A DNA stretch of 64,000 nucleotides, taken from positions 90,376,541-90,440,540 of the forward strand of contig JAQMRL010000008.1 of assembly GCA_035578175.1 (NCBI GenBank). The letters are read 5' to 3'. Made by a program: the position numbers and the translations under genes. The stretch's first letter is position 1. Each line of letters opens with the position of its first letter. Of the stretch, positions 46,801-61,700 are shown in pieces. The stretch is from Catonia carolina (taxonomy: Eukaryota; Arthropoda; Insecta; Hemiptera; Achilidae). Under the pieces are notes generated by a model that was not told where the DNA came from, ran no database searches, and saw only the letters and a list, made by a program, of their open reading frames with translations.

Positions 46801-49800
46801 ATTTCTAACCACCAGAATACGGTAACAGAAAACACTTACCATGTTTATATCGCTTTCATGTATCTTGTACAAATCTTCAGTAAATTAAAATTTTTTAAAA
46901 TATTTTTCACATCATCAAAATTTAAAACTTCCTACTCCTACCATGGCAGATAAGGAATAGTCGATTCTTATATCTAAAACAGTCTTGCCAACTTAATTAG
47001 TTGATTGTCATATTCAACCTGAACACAGGTTGAATATGAATTTGACTATTTCTTATCTGCCATGGTAGGAGTAGGAAGTTTTAAAATTTGATGTGACAAA
47101 TATTTAAACAAATTTTAATTTACTGAAGATGTATACAAGATACACGAAAGCGCTATAAACATTGGTAAGTGTTTTCTGTTAATGTATTCTAGTGGTTAGA
47201 AATACGAGGGTTATCCAGAAAATAACCTCAGTTTTAAAATAAAAAGTAAACGAGTGAAGATACAATAACTTTATTATATACATATTAAAACTACAGTTTT
47301 TCTTTTCTTTTCGACATGTTCGCCAAACAGATTCAAGCACTTGTTGTACCTTGGAACAGTCTTTGAAATACCCTCTGCATAAAATTCTGCTGCCTGTGAA
47401 TGTAGCCAAGTATTCACGGCGTTTTGAAGCTCTTCGTCATTGGCGAACCACTGAGATGCAAGCTACCGCTTCATGTTCGGGAACAGGTGAAAGTCGCTAG
47501 GAGCCAAGTCCGGGCTGTATGGGGGATGATCGAAAACGTCCCATTTAAACTTGGCCAAAAGTTCATTTGTTCTTCGAGCTGTATGAGGGCGAGCGTTGTC
47601 ATGCACAAACACAACATCACGTGTCAGAAGGCCACAACGCTTGTTTTGGATCGCTCTTCTTAGTCTGTTTAAAGTTTCACAGTAGACAGCAGAAGTAATG
47701 GTTGTTCCACGTTCCACAAAATCAACGAGTAAGATGAGTAAGGTGTGTTTGTGCATGACAATGCTCGCCCTCATACAGCTCAAAGAACAAATGAACTTTT
47801 GGCCAAGTTTAAATGGGACGTTTTCGATCATCCCCCATACAGCCCGGACTTGGCTCCTAGTGACTTTCACCTGTTCCCGAACATGAAGCGGTAGCTTGCA
47901 TCTCAGTGGTTCGCCAATGAAGAAGAGCTTCAAAACGCCGTGAATGGTTGGCTACATTCACAGGCAGCAGAATTTTATGCAGAGGGTATTTCAAAGACTG
48001 TTCCAAGGTACGACAAGTGCTTGAATCTGTTTGGCGACTATGTCGAAAAATAGAGAAAAACTGTAGTTTTAATATGTATATAATAGTTTTTGTATCTTCA
48101 CTCGTTTGCTTTTTATTTCAAAACGGAGGTTATTTTTTGGATAACCCTCGTACATATTTTAATTTCAAATACTTTTATACATATTTTTTAAATGCATCTC
48201 TTCCATCCCTTGACCTAGATGGTCAAAAGAGGCTGGCAGCACAAAAAGAGAGGGGGAAGAAATTTAACAAAACAGCTAAAAGGCCCTGGTATGGTATGTC
48301 AGTCAAAGAGACCCTGGTATGTTACACTAGTCAAAGATTGACACTACAAGTCAGTTAAGAAATAACAGGCTAAAAAAAACTCAAAATTCAGGATACACAG
48401 GGATATGAGTTTTATAAGTCTCTTCTACTTGCAGAAATTGATCGTCCCTATCTGACATCGCTGTACAACTCAATAATTTATTTTAAAATTTACAACCAGG
48501 ATGTACTTCCCAATAATCAATCTTCCTTTCATACTCCTTGGCAACCCTAGTTCATCTTGCTACTGGTGAAACAAATCTTCAAGGTTGCGCGGCAAGTATT
48601 CCGATAATTATAATAAAATAAAAATTATTTTATCATAAATTATAATTATTATTTAATAAATATTCCATAATTAAAACATTGAAATTATATAAAATTATTA
48701 TTAAGATAATTATTGTAATTAAAAATTCTTTATGAATCTTCGCAAGAGTCGTATACAGTTGATGATGAGCTACTTGAATCAGCACTTAATACTTCAGTAA
48801 AAGCTACATGATATTCTAAACTATCTTCATCATCTTCATTATCATTATTATCAATGGCTGCTTCAAATTCATCATTTTCATTTTCATTTTCATCATCATT
48901 TTCAGGATCAATAATTTTTACTTCATCTTCAGTAGTTTTGTCAATTACAATACCACATGTCCTTACATTGTTGTTCTGATCAGAGGAAGCTACCAATTCT
49001 TGTTCATTTTTAGAAGCATTTCTTTGAGCAATATTTTCAGGTTCAGAATTATTTTTCAAATTTTCTTCAATTAATGCTTGTTTAAGTAATCGTTTGCCAA
49101 TATCAGTTTTAGATATTGCTTCTATTTCTGAGGATAAATCGTTATCACTAGTTTCATTGTTAGCAATTTTCAACAGCATATAAACTTTTGCTTTATTTGC
49201 TTCATCTTCGATGCGTTTATTCCTGATCTTTCTAAGAGCGATATATCCAATCCCAAGTGTTGATATAATCATTATTTTGTAACGATTGTCAAATAACAAC
49301 ATCTCACCTGAATATTAAGAACAACCTGAATAAACAACTGAATATTATGAACAACCTGAAAAAACCTGAATAAACATAATAATGAATATTATGTGGATCT
49401 TTTTTAGTTTTTACTTGTTACTAAGTAACAGTATTTGCAGTATTTTATTTTAGTTGCTTAGCAATCATTATATAATTGTTTTATTAAATTGCATGAAAAC
49501 ACATAAAATTACTTTAAATACTATGAGGTACTACTTACTCTATATAATACTACTTTATATTTAAAATTTAAATTTAATACTACACTCCATCACCACCTGC
49601 TATTAATTCTTCCTGTAAACTCACTATTCCTTCTTATCAATACCAAAATCACCTCACACATTTAAAATTTTCCCAGTAAAAATTAATAATACTTCTTACC
49701 CTTCCAGAAGGAAAGTTATTTAAGATCTGTATAAGAATCAAACGGCTGTAGGATAGGAATTCTGCTATCTAGGGAGTTAAATAAAAAAGGATGGTAGAAG

Positions 49801-52800
49801 CACAAGTGATATTAAAAGAATTGTTCAAGCTAGAAAAGCCTTTGAAATGAAAAACAGCTTACTATAAACATTGACTTACAGATTAGGAAAAATTTCTTAA
49901 ACCTCTATACGGGAGTGAATGTGGGTGATAGGGGTTGTAAAAAGGAAGAGGACAGAAGCTTTTGAAATGTGGTATAGGAAAATGTTAAACATTAGGTGGG
50001 TGGACAAAAAAAATAATTTAGAGGTTCTTAGGTGAGTGAATGAAAAAAGAAGTAGGCCTATATGGAAGCATCTTACCAGAAGAAGCGATAGACTAGTGGG
50101 GCATATCTTAAGACATCCAGATATTGGTCTATCAATAATGGAGGGTAACACTGAGGGAGTGAATTGTAGGGGGAGGCAAAGGTTAGAATATATAAAGCAA
50201 ATAACAAAATATGTAGGGTGTTACAGGTATGTAGATATGAAACAACTTGTGCAAGATAGAAAAGCTTGGGGAACTGCATCAAACCAGTACAGAGACTGAT
50301 GACAAAAAAGAAAACCCTTCCCGACTAGATTAATTATTAACTAAAATGATAAGAATACCTTCATATTAATTGTGACTGAAAATGGATTTCTTAGAATAGT
50401 TGTTGGGGATCCATGTAACTTTTGTCTTCTGCTTAGAACAAGGATAATTACGAATACGCTGAGCAATAATAACATGACAGCCGTTAATATACCAATGACG
50501 ATCTCTGCATAACCTTGACTTGCTCTTGGTGCAGCAACTGAAACAAGAAATTATATTGTAAAATTGAAGAATTTACACTAATGAATGATTTTTAATAATT
50601 TTTAATTGCATTGGTTTATTACTTACTCTTGCCATATGTGAACGTATTTTTTTTTCTCTAATTCTTTATTTACAACTGTAAAATTTTACAACAAGCAAAT
50701 GTGATGATTATGATAATAATGTAAATGACATGATAGGCATGAGAGGGGTAGGGTCCCCATTGGTGCCTCCCCAAGAATGAAATTTGTGTATAAAATTAGC
50801 AGGTCTCTACTCCAGCGTCTTTTAAGGCGTCTAGGGGGATTAACAGGTAAATGGAAGGTGGAAAGTTAACACACCAGTGGGTTCTCGTTTTCGTGTGACT
50901 TGTTGTGAAAGCGTTTGTATTCCATGGTATTTTGTAAAAGTAGTGTTTTCAAATCTGTATGCAAGGTTTTGTTGCTAACGTAAAGAGGTGCTTTTGTTTT
51001 AAGGCATAATGTTTTTGACTGGAATGCTTGAATTCGTTGCAAGTTAGAGGGTTTGGTTGAACCATAAATTTGGGACCAGCAGGTCCATATAGGTTTCAAA
51101 AAAAAACAATATATGCTCAATTTTTAAGCCATTGGTAATTTTGATGGTTTGTGAAGTAGGGAATATAGAAGTTTAAGTTGGGAATTCAGTAATAAACGTT
51201 TCCGTTTGATATGTGTGCTCCAAGTTAGTCGTTTATCGAAAGTCAGAGTGAGATACTTGACCGCATCTGTTTTAGTTAGAGGTTCATTGTCAATACATAC
51301 TGGTGGGCAATCAGCATGACGGAGTGTGAAAGTTACATGAAGGGATTTTGCTGTATTAAGTTTCATTTTCCATGTTTTACATCATTCGTGTAAGAGATTG
51401 AGATGATGTTGGAGTGTTAGTGAAGCGTGTATAGAGTTTTGGTCTCGGGCTAATATCGCTGTACGAATATATACGGAAGGAAAGTATTGTTTACATGTCG
51501 ATTTTTCGAAATGAAGTTTACACTGGACATAGCCTACACTAATGATTTGTTTATGTGTATGTGTGTGATCAAAATATCTCAAGAATGGAATATCGTTTAA
51601 AGTTAAAGTTGAAACTTGGAACTAAAGTTAGGTACCACAAAAGGACCCGACATAAAGATTTTCATCAAAACTGGTTAACCGGAAGTAGTTCGTTTGCGCA
51701 ATTTCATCAAAAAAGGCCTTTGATTTAAAAAAAATCTGGTGTGAAACACTCACACAACTGTCTCTTGCCAATGCAAATAATTAACAATATAATCAACATT
51801 AGTAATAAAACATTAAAAATAAACAAAAAACTAACCTCAATAAACATAACCTAATTTTAATCATGAATGAAAGACGCAAAATTAAAACCAACTTCAGTTT
51901 GACTTAATAATATTTTAGAAAAGGTAAGCTTGATATTTGTATCAGAAAATCAAAGCAACAGGTATAGATGACTTAACAATAGTTGTACCCACAGAGAACT
52001 AACAAAATAGCTGTTATTTGGTGCACAAGGCATACATGCGACATTTGTATCCCTTTGCCCTTTTCCTCAAGACAAACTATGGGTTCAGAAAGAAGTAGTT
52101 CTTTTATCTGCTAGATCTCAGCACTGGACAAACACACAGTTACATCTCTCATCCACAAACTTTATAACGTTACTGGCTACTCATTTCTGCATGCAACTCG
52201 ATTTACCTAAATACTTGTAGCCCTTGCCCTCTCAGACCCTTTAAGTAATAACAGTTAGGGTATGATAATAAAAAGTTCTATTTAACAGAGTAGCTCACTG
52301 TTATTTTTGAAATATTTTTTGTACTTTAATTTACAATATTAAAAAAATTTGGTTTTGCTTTTGTCATTGTGAACTGTATAGTATTGACAACTATAGGTAC
52401 TGAAGTCACGAGATTGCCTTTTGCGTGTGAATAGGCTATGAGGAAGGGAAGTGAAATATTTGCAGTGCTGCCAACCTCAACAGTGATACACTACTCGTAC
52501 ATTTCACTACCGTGCAGTTTCAAGGTACATTTTGTAAGCTGTGGTTTATTTCGAGAAAATGTTTTCTTCATAAACCTTATAAGAAATAAATATGACCTGT
52601 AATATTGCCTATAGCTTAATTACATGACTAGAAATGTTTGATTTACTGTAATTACGAATGATTTGCCTTCTTCTTTACTATTGCTGTCATCGGCGTTTTC
52701 ATTATCAGTCTCTCTAGTATCTACCTAACCGTTTTCTTTTTTTACCACGTGTCAACAAAACTGTTAAAGAATAGCTTCTTCATGTCCTTAATTTCCTTCT

Positions 52801-55736
52801 TTATTTTTCGAATTGTGGAAAGAGAAGCATCACAGTAGTTAGCCGCTCGCTCACGGCTTTTGTTAAGAGGCACGGATAGGGATTTTTGTTTAGCTCTGGG
52901 TATAGTATAAGTTGTTATGTTTGTCGTACTGAAATTAAAGCATTCGCGCATGCGTACTGATGCTTTTCCCCCTTTACACCTCGTTGCAAACAAGGGCAAA
53001 CTCGTGACTCAAGTGACTATACCCAATCTGATTGCTGGTTTTCGCTGTATTTTTGACGTGGATTAGACATCAGTTTGAACCGGGACCCCCAGTAAAGTTT
53101 GTTGACGGATGGCTGTCAGCTGGTCACCATACAAAGTCGCATGCCCAACAGGTATTACTTAACAAATAATAGTGACTTTCAACCAGATGAGTGATTATTG
53201 GGCTACCCCAAAGGCCAATAATAATAATAATAAATTTAAAATAATTAATGAATGATAATGATAAAATCTGCCCATAACAGACAGGTGGAGTGTCAAATTA
53301 TTTACACTCAATCTGTTTGTTGCAGGGCTAAAATAAATAGTTCTGTTTCTTATCATATGGTCAGCCAATTAAATGACTGAATCATTTAAGAACAGAAGAG
53401 GTATAGGTGTAAAAGACTCTGATTAGAGTTATCTCCTCTGAAAGTAATGAATTTCATTATACAACCAGACCCTGTGGTGAATAAAGTGAAGGAGTCATTT
53501 GCAGAGAGGAAAATATGTGCTTTTCAGAGGGCTCAGTGTGCAGATAAGCATACTTTTCCACTCAGTGAGGCAGGCAATGGTAAACCTCCTCACTTCTCAT
53601 TTTACTTACTAAAACCTCTAAAGGTTCAAACCAGCTTTTCGGCTGATGACCTAAACAGCAATGATAAAATGATAATGGATGAAAATATTTTAGAATGATC
53701 AAATTTAAGAACGCTAAAAAGAAAAATTAGTTTTTTTATATTTTATTGTAGAAATATGTAGGACTATCATTTTTTATGTTTCCATTGTATTTTGATAAAC
53801 AAAGAATATTATTTACAAGTATAAGGGAACAAAGAGAAAGATCTCACCAGATTAAAACTTATTTCAATTGAAAATATTTTTAAAGAAAATATTAATAAAA
53901 AACAAAAACAGTCCTGTATTTAAAAGAATTTACTACAATCGAATGCTATTTACTAAATCAAAATTATCTGGATTTGCAATAGATTCAGAAACGTTCAACA
54001 ATGTTCAATTGAGTTCACATTGCATCAATATGGGTTTTAGTGTTAGTTATGACCCTCATACATCTGCTTTGTAACACATGGAGTCTGTATAATAGTCCCA
54101 TGTTTCTGATTTAGTCCACCAATAGTATAATTCAATTCGATGGGCAGGGATATTGAATATGCAGTTTGTATACTTGAATTTATAGTAAATTGTTGCTTAC
54201 CAATTTATCGTAAATGTTAATTGTTTGTCTAAGTTATGTTTTGTATTTAATTAAATTCTTTACAGTATATTTTAAATTAATTGCATTTATTATGATAATT
54301 AAAGTTAATGTTTTATGTACAACTGAACAGTTTTTTTTTGTTTTATCTGGACACTGTGGAAATAATAGACATTAATATCAAAAAAATTTCTTTAAAGTGA
54401 AATTAACGATAGAAAAGTATATGAGAATGCTAAAAATTAAATAAAATTCTTCACTAAGTCTAATATACTAAAATGAACTTGCATGCATCTTTAAAAATGT
54501 ATAACTTACCAAACACTTAAAAGATCTAATACTTAATAGTTTTAAAAATAAAAACAAAACCGTTTCTGCCAGATAAACAATCTTATAAAATATTTTTTTT
54601 TTTAGTGCTTGGGAGCCACAATACCACTTTAGTCAATTTGGAAGTTTTCATTCTCTTTTTGGCGTGATATTCTCTCATGTTCTAACCACGCTTCTGTTTG
54701 GCTGCTTCTGAAAATTCCCTCTTCTTATACTCTCTTTTCTGTGCCATTAGCCAATGGTTATGGTCCTTGATGACCTGTTTGTATTTGGGTAATTTTTCTG
54801 TTAGACCTTCATGAGTTAGTCCAAGTTCTTGCAAATCCCTTTTGATTTCTTTGTGCCACATGTATGCGTTACCAGCGTCCGTTTTTCTTCTCATTGCATG
54901 GTCAATTATCCTGCATAAAAGTCTAGTCTTTGGTGTTCTTAGTATACATCCAAAGTACGACAACCGTTTCTTGCGCATGACCACTGTTATTGGTTCTATG
55001 TCTCTGTAGACTTGGTCGTTAGGCAAAAGTCTGTAGTGATTATCTACCTCGTGCTTCTTGTTTATGCAAGTTCTGAGTATCCTGCGTTCTACTTTTCTGC
55101 AGGTTACCTTGATTCCTCCCCGTCAATCCACGCTAGGGTTTCGCTGCCGTATAAGATTTTGGTTCTTGAAGTCGTTTTATAATGTTTAATTTTGTATTTA
55201 CTGACAGTGATTTTTTATTGTATGTATTCTGTGTTAACACTTATCCACTTCTAAGTTCAGCGATCCGGTCATCCCAACATATCTTTTCATTAAGTCTGTG
55301 ATGAATTTATTCACCTAGGTATTTAAATTTTTCAACTAATCCTACATAGTGTCCTTGTTTGTCTATTTCATGTATGCAGAGTGGATCCATGATCTTAAAC
55401 TTGGTTTTCTTATATGATATGTTCAATCCAATTTTTGTTGCTACGTCTTCCAGAGTTCCGATCTGGTGTCTGGCTTCTTCTACAGTGTTCACAAGGAAGA
55501 CTAGATCATCAGCAAAGCCCAAGCAGTTTGTCTTGATGTTGTCTGATTCAAGTGAATTCTTTATTATCCACTGAAATCAATTATTTCTGAAAAACTGGGT
55601 TCAGCTGCCTTGTTTGTGTGAATATATTCATAGTAAGTTTGTGGAACAAAATGAAATATTTTCTTGCTTACCCCATTCTGTTTTTAAAAAAAATTATCTT
55701 TGACTTTTTTACTTAATTATAAAAATATTTTTATAA

Positions 55737-55777
<41 letters not shown>

Positions 55778-58700
55778 CCTATTTTTACTTTCTCTTGCCC
55801 TAAATGTATAAATAGGGAAGGAAAATATTTTATTTGTGCCAATTTTTTGAAATCAAATTTTCATTGGAAATAAGTTACATGTTTTCAGGCCCCCTGAACC
55901 CAAAAACATGATTTTAGCAATTGGTCTGTGTGCGAACAAAATATTTCAAGAATAGAAAATCATAGAAAGTTGAAACTTGAGACTAGGTACTTTTTACATC
56001 TCACATGTAAATTACATCCATTCTGGATAATAGTGCAGTACAATTTTAAAAGAAAATGTTAGTATTTTTAGCATTGAATGAATACTCCCTGATGGAAATT
56101 TTTAAAGAAGAATGCTTCACTTAGCATAATCTTTAGGAAGCTGAGTAAGAATTAAACATATTTAAGAACTAAAAGTAACATTTATCACTGTTTATTTAAT
56201 TACTATTGATTTAGTTTAACTAATATCAGATTATTAAGTAAAATTTAATAGAAAAATATACATACTTGTTTCAAATGTATCCCAAGTTGGATCAACTGAG
56301 TGCATGACAATCTCTTCTTGTTCTGCTTCTTCAAATTCGACTGTGTAATTCGACGAAACTGGATCTGTAAAAAATTACATAAGCAGTGTTAACTAACTCT
56401 TGATTTCACAAAAATTGTTCATGCAAAATAACTGATTAAAATGTTTAATATTAGGTCTAAAGAAAAAACGCTTTGTCTTAGGATTTCACAATGTTTTTTT
56501 TATGTAGACCTAGTATTAATTAAAGCAAAGTATTAAATTAAACACTTACCAGAATCAAAAGTGACTTCACTTAGCAATAACCATCGATTTGCGAAGTATA
56601 ATCTAATTCTTACAAAACGACCAACACTATTGTGTAACTGAATTGTAACATTACGAGCATTCTCTAAAACTTCATCTGGCATATAATGATAAGAAACAGC
56701 TCTTCCATTAAATGCATCGGTTTTCGTACTAAACTGAATTCGAGCCTTAGAAAATACCTGCAACAACCAATTAGTAAAATTATTTATTTTTACAAAAATT
56801 GAATATTAGCTTTGTGTAATATTAGGCTAGTAGTAGGCTACATACGAATTTCTGACCGATGTCAGAAAGAAGGCTGTTTAAAATACTATACCAAAAAATA
56901 TACTATTGTATACAAAAATACTAGAATAACTTACATTATTTCGAAATTATTGGTTGATTTTAACATCTTTTTCAAGACAAGAATATAGCCTAAAGGTGCG
57001 GAAACCTAATTTAACTTATTCTAACCTATTCATTAAACATAATCAAACATCAAACGTTTAAGTAAACACCTAACCTATTCTAAGTTAACCCTTAATCAAA
57101 TTCACAGCACAAAAAATTGCGGGTAGTCGATCGTTCAACCAATCGCAGTAAAACGTGTTCTGACAAAATATAATTATATTTTTTTAAATTTTCCGCGCCT
57201 TTCAATAATTTTACAAAAAATAATATCTTTATAATAAATGAAACGTACCTAAAACTTTAAACCATTGTCACTTATTACTAATATTAAATTATTATAGATT
57301 TACTAAATATTACCCGTATGTTTTATTTAAAAATCTACAAATATCCATTTGGTTTTATGACTGGTAAAGCCCTTTTTAAGTAGTATTGCAGTAAAATTAA
57401 TCCGTATTTAAATTCAATTACAGAAGAATGTTTGCAACATTTTTAAAGGTGGGCTGCTGTTTTCTGTAGGCCTAATAACCACAAAACTGTAAACTTGTAA
57501 AGGTATTTTTTGTGAAAAAGTCATGATATTTGTTAAAATGCCATGAAATAAAACAAGACACATTATACTACGTCATAGAGAGAAGCTTATCAGTAGTGGA
57601 AGGCCTTCATCAAAAATGTTTGTAGTAATAATTAGGTTGCAAAGTAGGCCTACTAGGTATAGAATATTCCAGTTTCCAGAAGTTTGATAAAACGAAACAT
57701 ATTGTAGGATAATTAGTTTGGACAAATAATTGTTATAGTTTTACAAATTTTATAATGGTATGGTAATTTTTCTACTAACCAGGCTATAAACAAATTTTAC
57801 GTCCATTTTTTTGTAAAATTTAAAAATAACATTGGGGGATGGAAAATGTATGCACGGAAAGCTTTAAATAAGAAAATAAATCATCAGAATTTTATTTCAG
57901 AGGAAGGAAAGACCAGACTTGGAGATGAAACTTTTTAAAAATATAGATTCCATTTATAAATAAGTATGAAAAACATTGTAGTCGCTACAAAAACTGAAGA
58001 AAATATCCAGAAGTATCACCTAGATTATAAAGTGAGGTTATGTTTATTAAATAAGGAAGTGAGATAACCAACAAATAATCTGATGGGGATATTCAATACG
58101 TTTATTACAGTTTTAACATAGTAATTAAGAGGAACTTTGTCACCAGACTCTGCAAAATAATCATGTTCTAACTATCTAACACTTGGGAAGTTTACTGCTA
58201 ATCAAGGATAACTTTTGTAGTTTCTCAACAAAATGTGCCAAAGTAAACTGTAACAAAGTTTGTTAAGTAAACTGCTTACGTAATAAGATCATTTACATTT
58301 TCTTTTCCATTTAAACTTGTGCAATTTTTTGATGCTGTGAATGTAAATAAAATGAGTAATATTTATCATTAAATTGTCCTTCAGAAAGTAATAACTAACT
58401 TTCAATGTACTTTTCATGGAATATTTATTCATTAGACCACTGTTCATAAAAAATATCATATAGGCCTACATCCAGAATTTAAATAAATGTTTGTTTAAGA
58501 TTCCGATCAGTAAAACAATTGTCACCGCCACCCCTTCTAATTAATCATTTAGGGCCTACTGTGTTGCCGGCCTTCAATACTTCTCCCGGCCCTCGTCGGC
58601 GCGGTAGGCCCTTTAACGGCGTACCGAAAAACCTTTCGGCTGCGTACCGACAGAGAGCTTTGTTGCCAAGGCCGAGTGAGTAACCGCTCTCTACCACAGC

Positions 58701-61700
58701 GCTCTCGGCAACTATATAAAGAGCGCTACACTGAGCCGAGGGGATTCAATTCCGATCCAGACAGCAAACAAGACGTCCACCACGGCACACGGCTACAGGA
58801 CTCCAGCGAAGACTAATCCGAGACTAATGCTGGGTGCAAGAGAGAAGATGATGCTTCCGCTCGCCGACCCGTCACCGTGCCGTCGACCGGACCGTCATCG
58901 CCCGCTGACGCGAGTGATACCCACAGCGGTCCCTCGACCGAGCCTTACGCCCACCGGACCCGACGAAGCAGCCATCGACGCACTACTGCGAGGGAAGAAG
59001 ATTATGTCTCCGCTGAATGACGACACGCCGTATCGCCTAACTCCTCAACCACCACGACGGCTACAACCGACGCTTCCCATCAAGACGACCACCGCTCAAA
59101 CGGCCCTTTTCAGGGCCACCAAACAAATAAGGTTTGCCACTTAATGTCACCATCCGGTGACACAATGTAGCCTAATTTTACTTTTATGAATTGGGTGAAC
59201 ATTATGAACAATGGTACAAAAATGAAACAATAATTGTTTTTTTAACATTAATTATTAATGTTCAGTTTATGTAAATAAACAATAAACTGAACATTAAACA
59301 TTGAATAACATGCAAATAATTATATGAAAATGAAACTTTTAATGGAAACTGAACATTATATATGAAATGGTAAATAATAATAATATGTTTTTATGTATTT
59401 TTTTATACCCTATAAACAATTTAACAGAAGCTGAATATTATATTCATAAAAAAATTTAAACATTGAATTTTTTACTGAGATTTGTGTAACTGTCGTTCTC
59501 TGAGAAATAGAAAAATGTGTTATGTTTGCTATTGATATCTTTTAGCAAGCGTTAGCAGAAAATGTTAAAATATTGAGGTAATTTTAAACTTTTAGACATT
59601 TTAATCAATTTGAACGTAGCACGTTACAAATGAATTTAATTACTGAAGTTTTATTATTATTATATTGACCCATATTTTTTTAAATTGAAGGCACAGTCTT
59701 GTAAATGCCTATCTGAATAAACATTAAAAGGTTCCTATATAGGTGCCTGTTATTTTACAGATGAAATAAAATCACACTACAATAAAAATGTAGCCTAAAC
59801 AGTCTTGTTTTTGAAATAATAAAACATAAATTTATTTTAGATCAGAGTTGTTTTTCTCAGTTCAAATGGAATAAATTATTTGCAACGACATACGCATCTG
59901 TGCAATAAATCAAAACAAATCTGTATGAGTTGTCAAGCTATTTATCCATCCGTTGACTTGTCAATTTATTGGATTTCAAAAGCTATATGCAATTTATAAA
60001 ACAACAACAATCACTTGCAACAACGCCAACTGTGTATGTTTATTTTTTATTTTATTAGAAAATATGAAAAATTGAGGTGAACATTTATGTCACTCTACAT
60101 ACAGACATAAAATGTTCATCATCATTATTTTAAAACATGCAATTTTATTCAGCAGAACTGACAGATTAATTCTTGTAGTTATCAAATTGGTTTATAAACG
60201 AATATGTAATTTATTGTTAAATTCATCAACGGTAACTGTTAAGTAGATTAGCAAACATGTTGATTTATTTCTTGGATTATTGATTCGTTAATAATGAATA
60301 TATTATCAAAATTAAGTTGTATTGTTTGGATAATTAATTCAAAAAGGTTTCACCCAGAAGTAAAATAAGAAAAGTCATTAACTTCCTAAGGGGATTAAAA
60401 AGATAACTGCTTACAGTCTGTTCGAATTAGTGTGATAGTATTACTGAAATAAAATAAAGAACAAAGGGAATTTTGTAATGTGTTCATGCGTCAGTGCTAC
60501 CACTTACGAGATTTTTTTGTGTTAACTTCCCTGTTAGTGAATGAAAATGTTTTAAAAGATAAATTAATAATGGGAAAGAAAAAATAATGATTTTTCCAAT
60601 AATAATGGAAATCAAATTTATTATTACATAACTAAGCAAGAGTAACTTAAACAATAAATGAAATAATTTTTATCTAATCACAAACAAAAAGTTCATTGCT
60701 CTCACTAGAACATGAGTCGTCTTTTAAGTTAATAATAAAACTTTCATTAATGTAAACATTCATTCTTGAAGCATCCATTTTTGTAAATTTATCTCGTAAA
60801 TCATTTTATTTTGAATGCATGGGTTACTGAATGCAACAATAATAAATGCCAGTAAAATAATTAAGACAAAAATTTCATATGATTTTCAAAATTGCAAAAC
60901 AAAGATTAATATTATATTTTATAAGAATAATTAAAAAGGAAATTTCACTTTCGAAAAGAGAACTTTTAATCAGAAAAGTTACCAACATTCAGAGACTTAC
61001 TATCATGCTATTTCAAATGAACTGTAAGTTAGAAACTGTTACAACTGTTAGATCCTTAGAAAAGTACTGCACTTTTATGTTGCAATTGACTTTCATGTTA
61101 TTTACCTCAGGGTTTGGCTATACAACACAGTGCAAAACTTTCAGAGAAAATTGTAACCCCATGAAATCTTCTCAAAAATGCTCCAACCATTTTTATTACT
61201 GACATGATGGAGTATAATGAGAAGAAACATGTATAATGTTTAGCTCCAGAACAAACCTTTCAAAAATAATTTTATACTCTTAATCTACAGAATAAAGGAA
61301 ATGCTCAGCTAACTGTTTTATTTATCCTTCCATTAATTCATTGAAATTAGCATCAATAACTTGATTTTTAACAACTACTGTGGGTTAAAAAATTATGGAT
61401 GAACATGTTATAGGCAAGTGGATATAACAACTTGTGTTTTAAGATCAAAAACTTTCTTGTCTATGCTGCTAATGTTATACTACAGCTATACACGAAAGAG
61501 CGTTGTAAATGTTATTCTAAAGCTTATATACTCAACTCTGATTTGTTACAGTGGTTACTGTTATTTTTCGAATCTAATTAAAATGAGTCATCAAAGTCAT
61601 AGCATAACTCAATGCCTATTTCTCTACTTATTTTATCCGTTTATTTAAAGCAGAAGCATGCACCTCATAAAAAAATTAAAAACTACAAATGAATTACTCT

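Noticed and set aside
47424..47933. Two similar ORFs (79 and 156 codons) as new genes
   Set aside because: They are the same sequence read from the two inverted arms of a fold-back mariner, partly antisense to transposase.
60879..61648. ORFs of 107 and 76 codons
   Set aside because: AT-rich composition, no motif, no codon pattern; expected by chance in this DNA.
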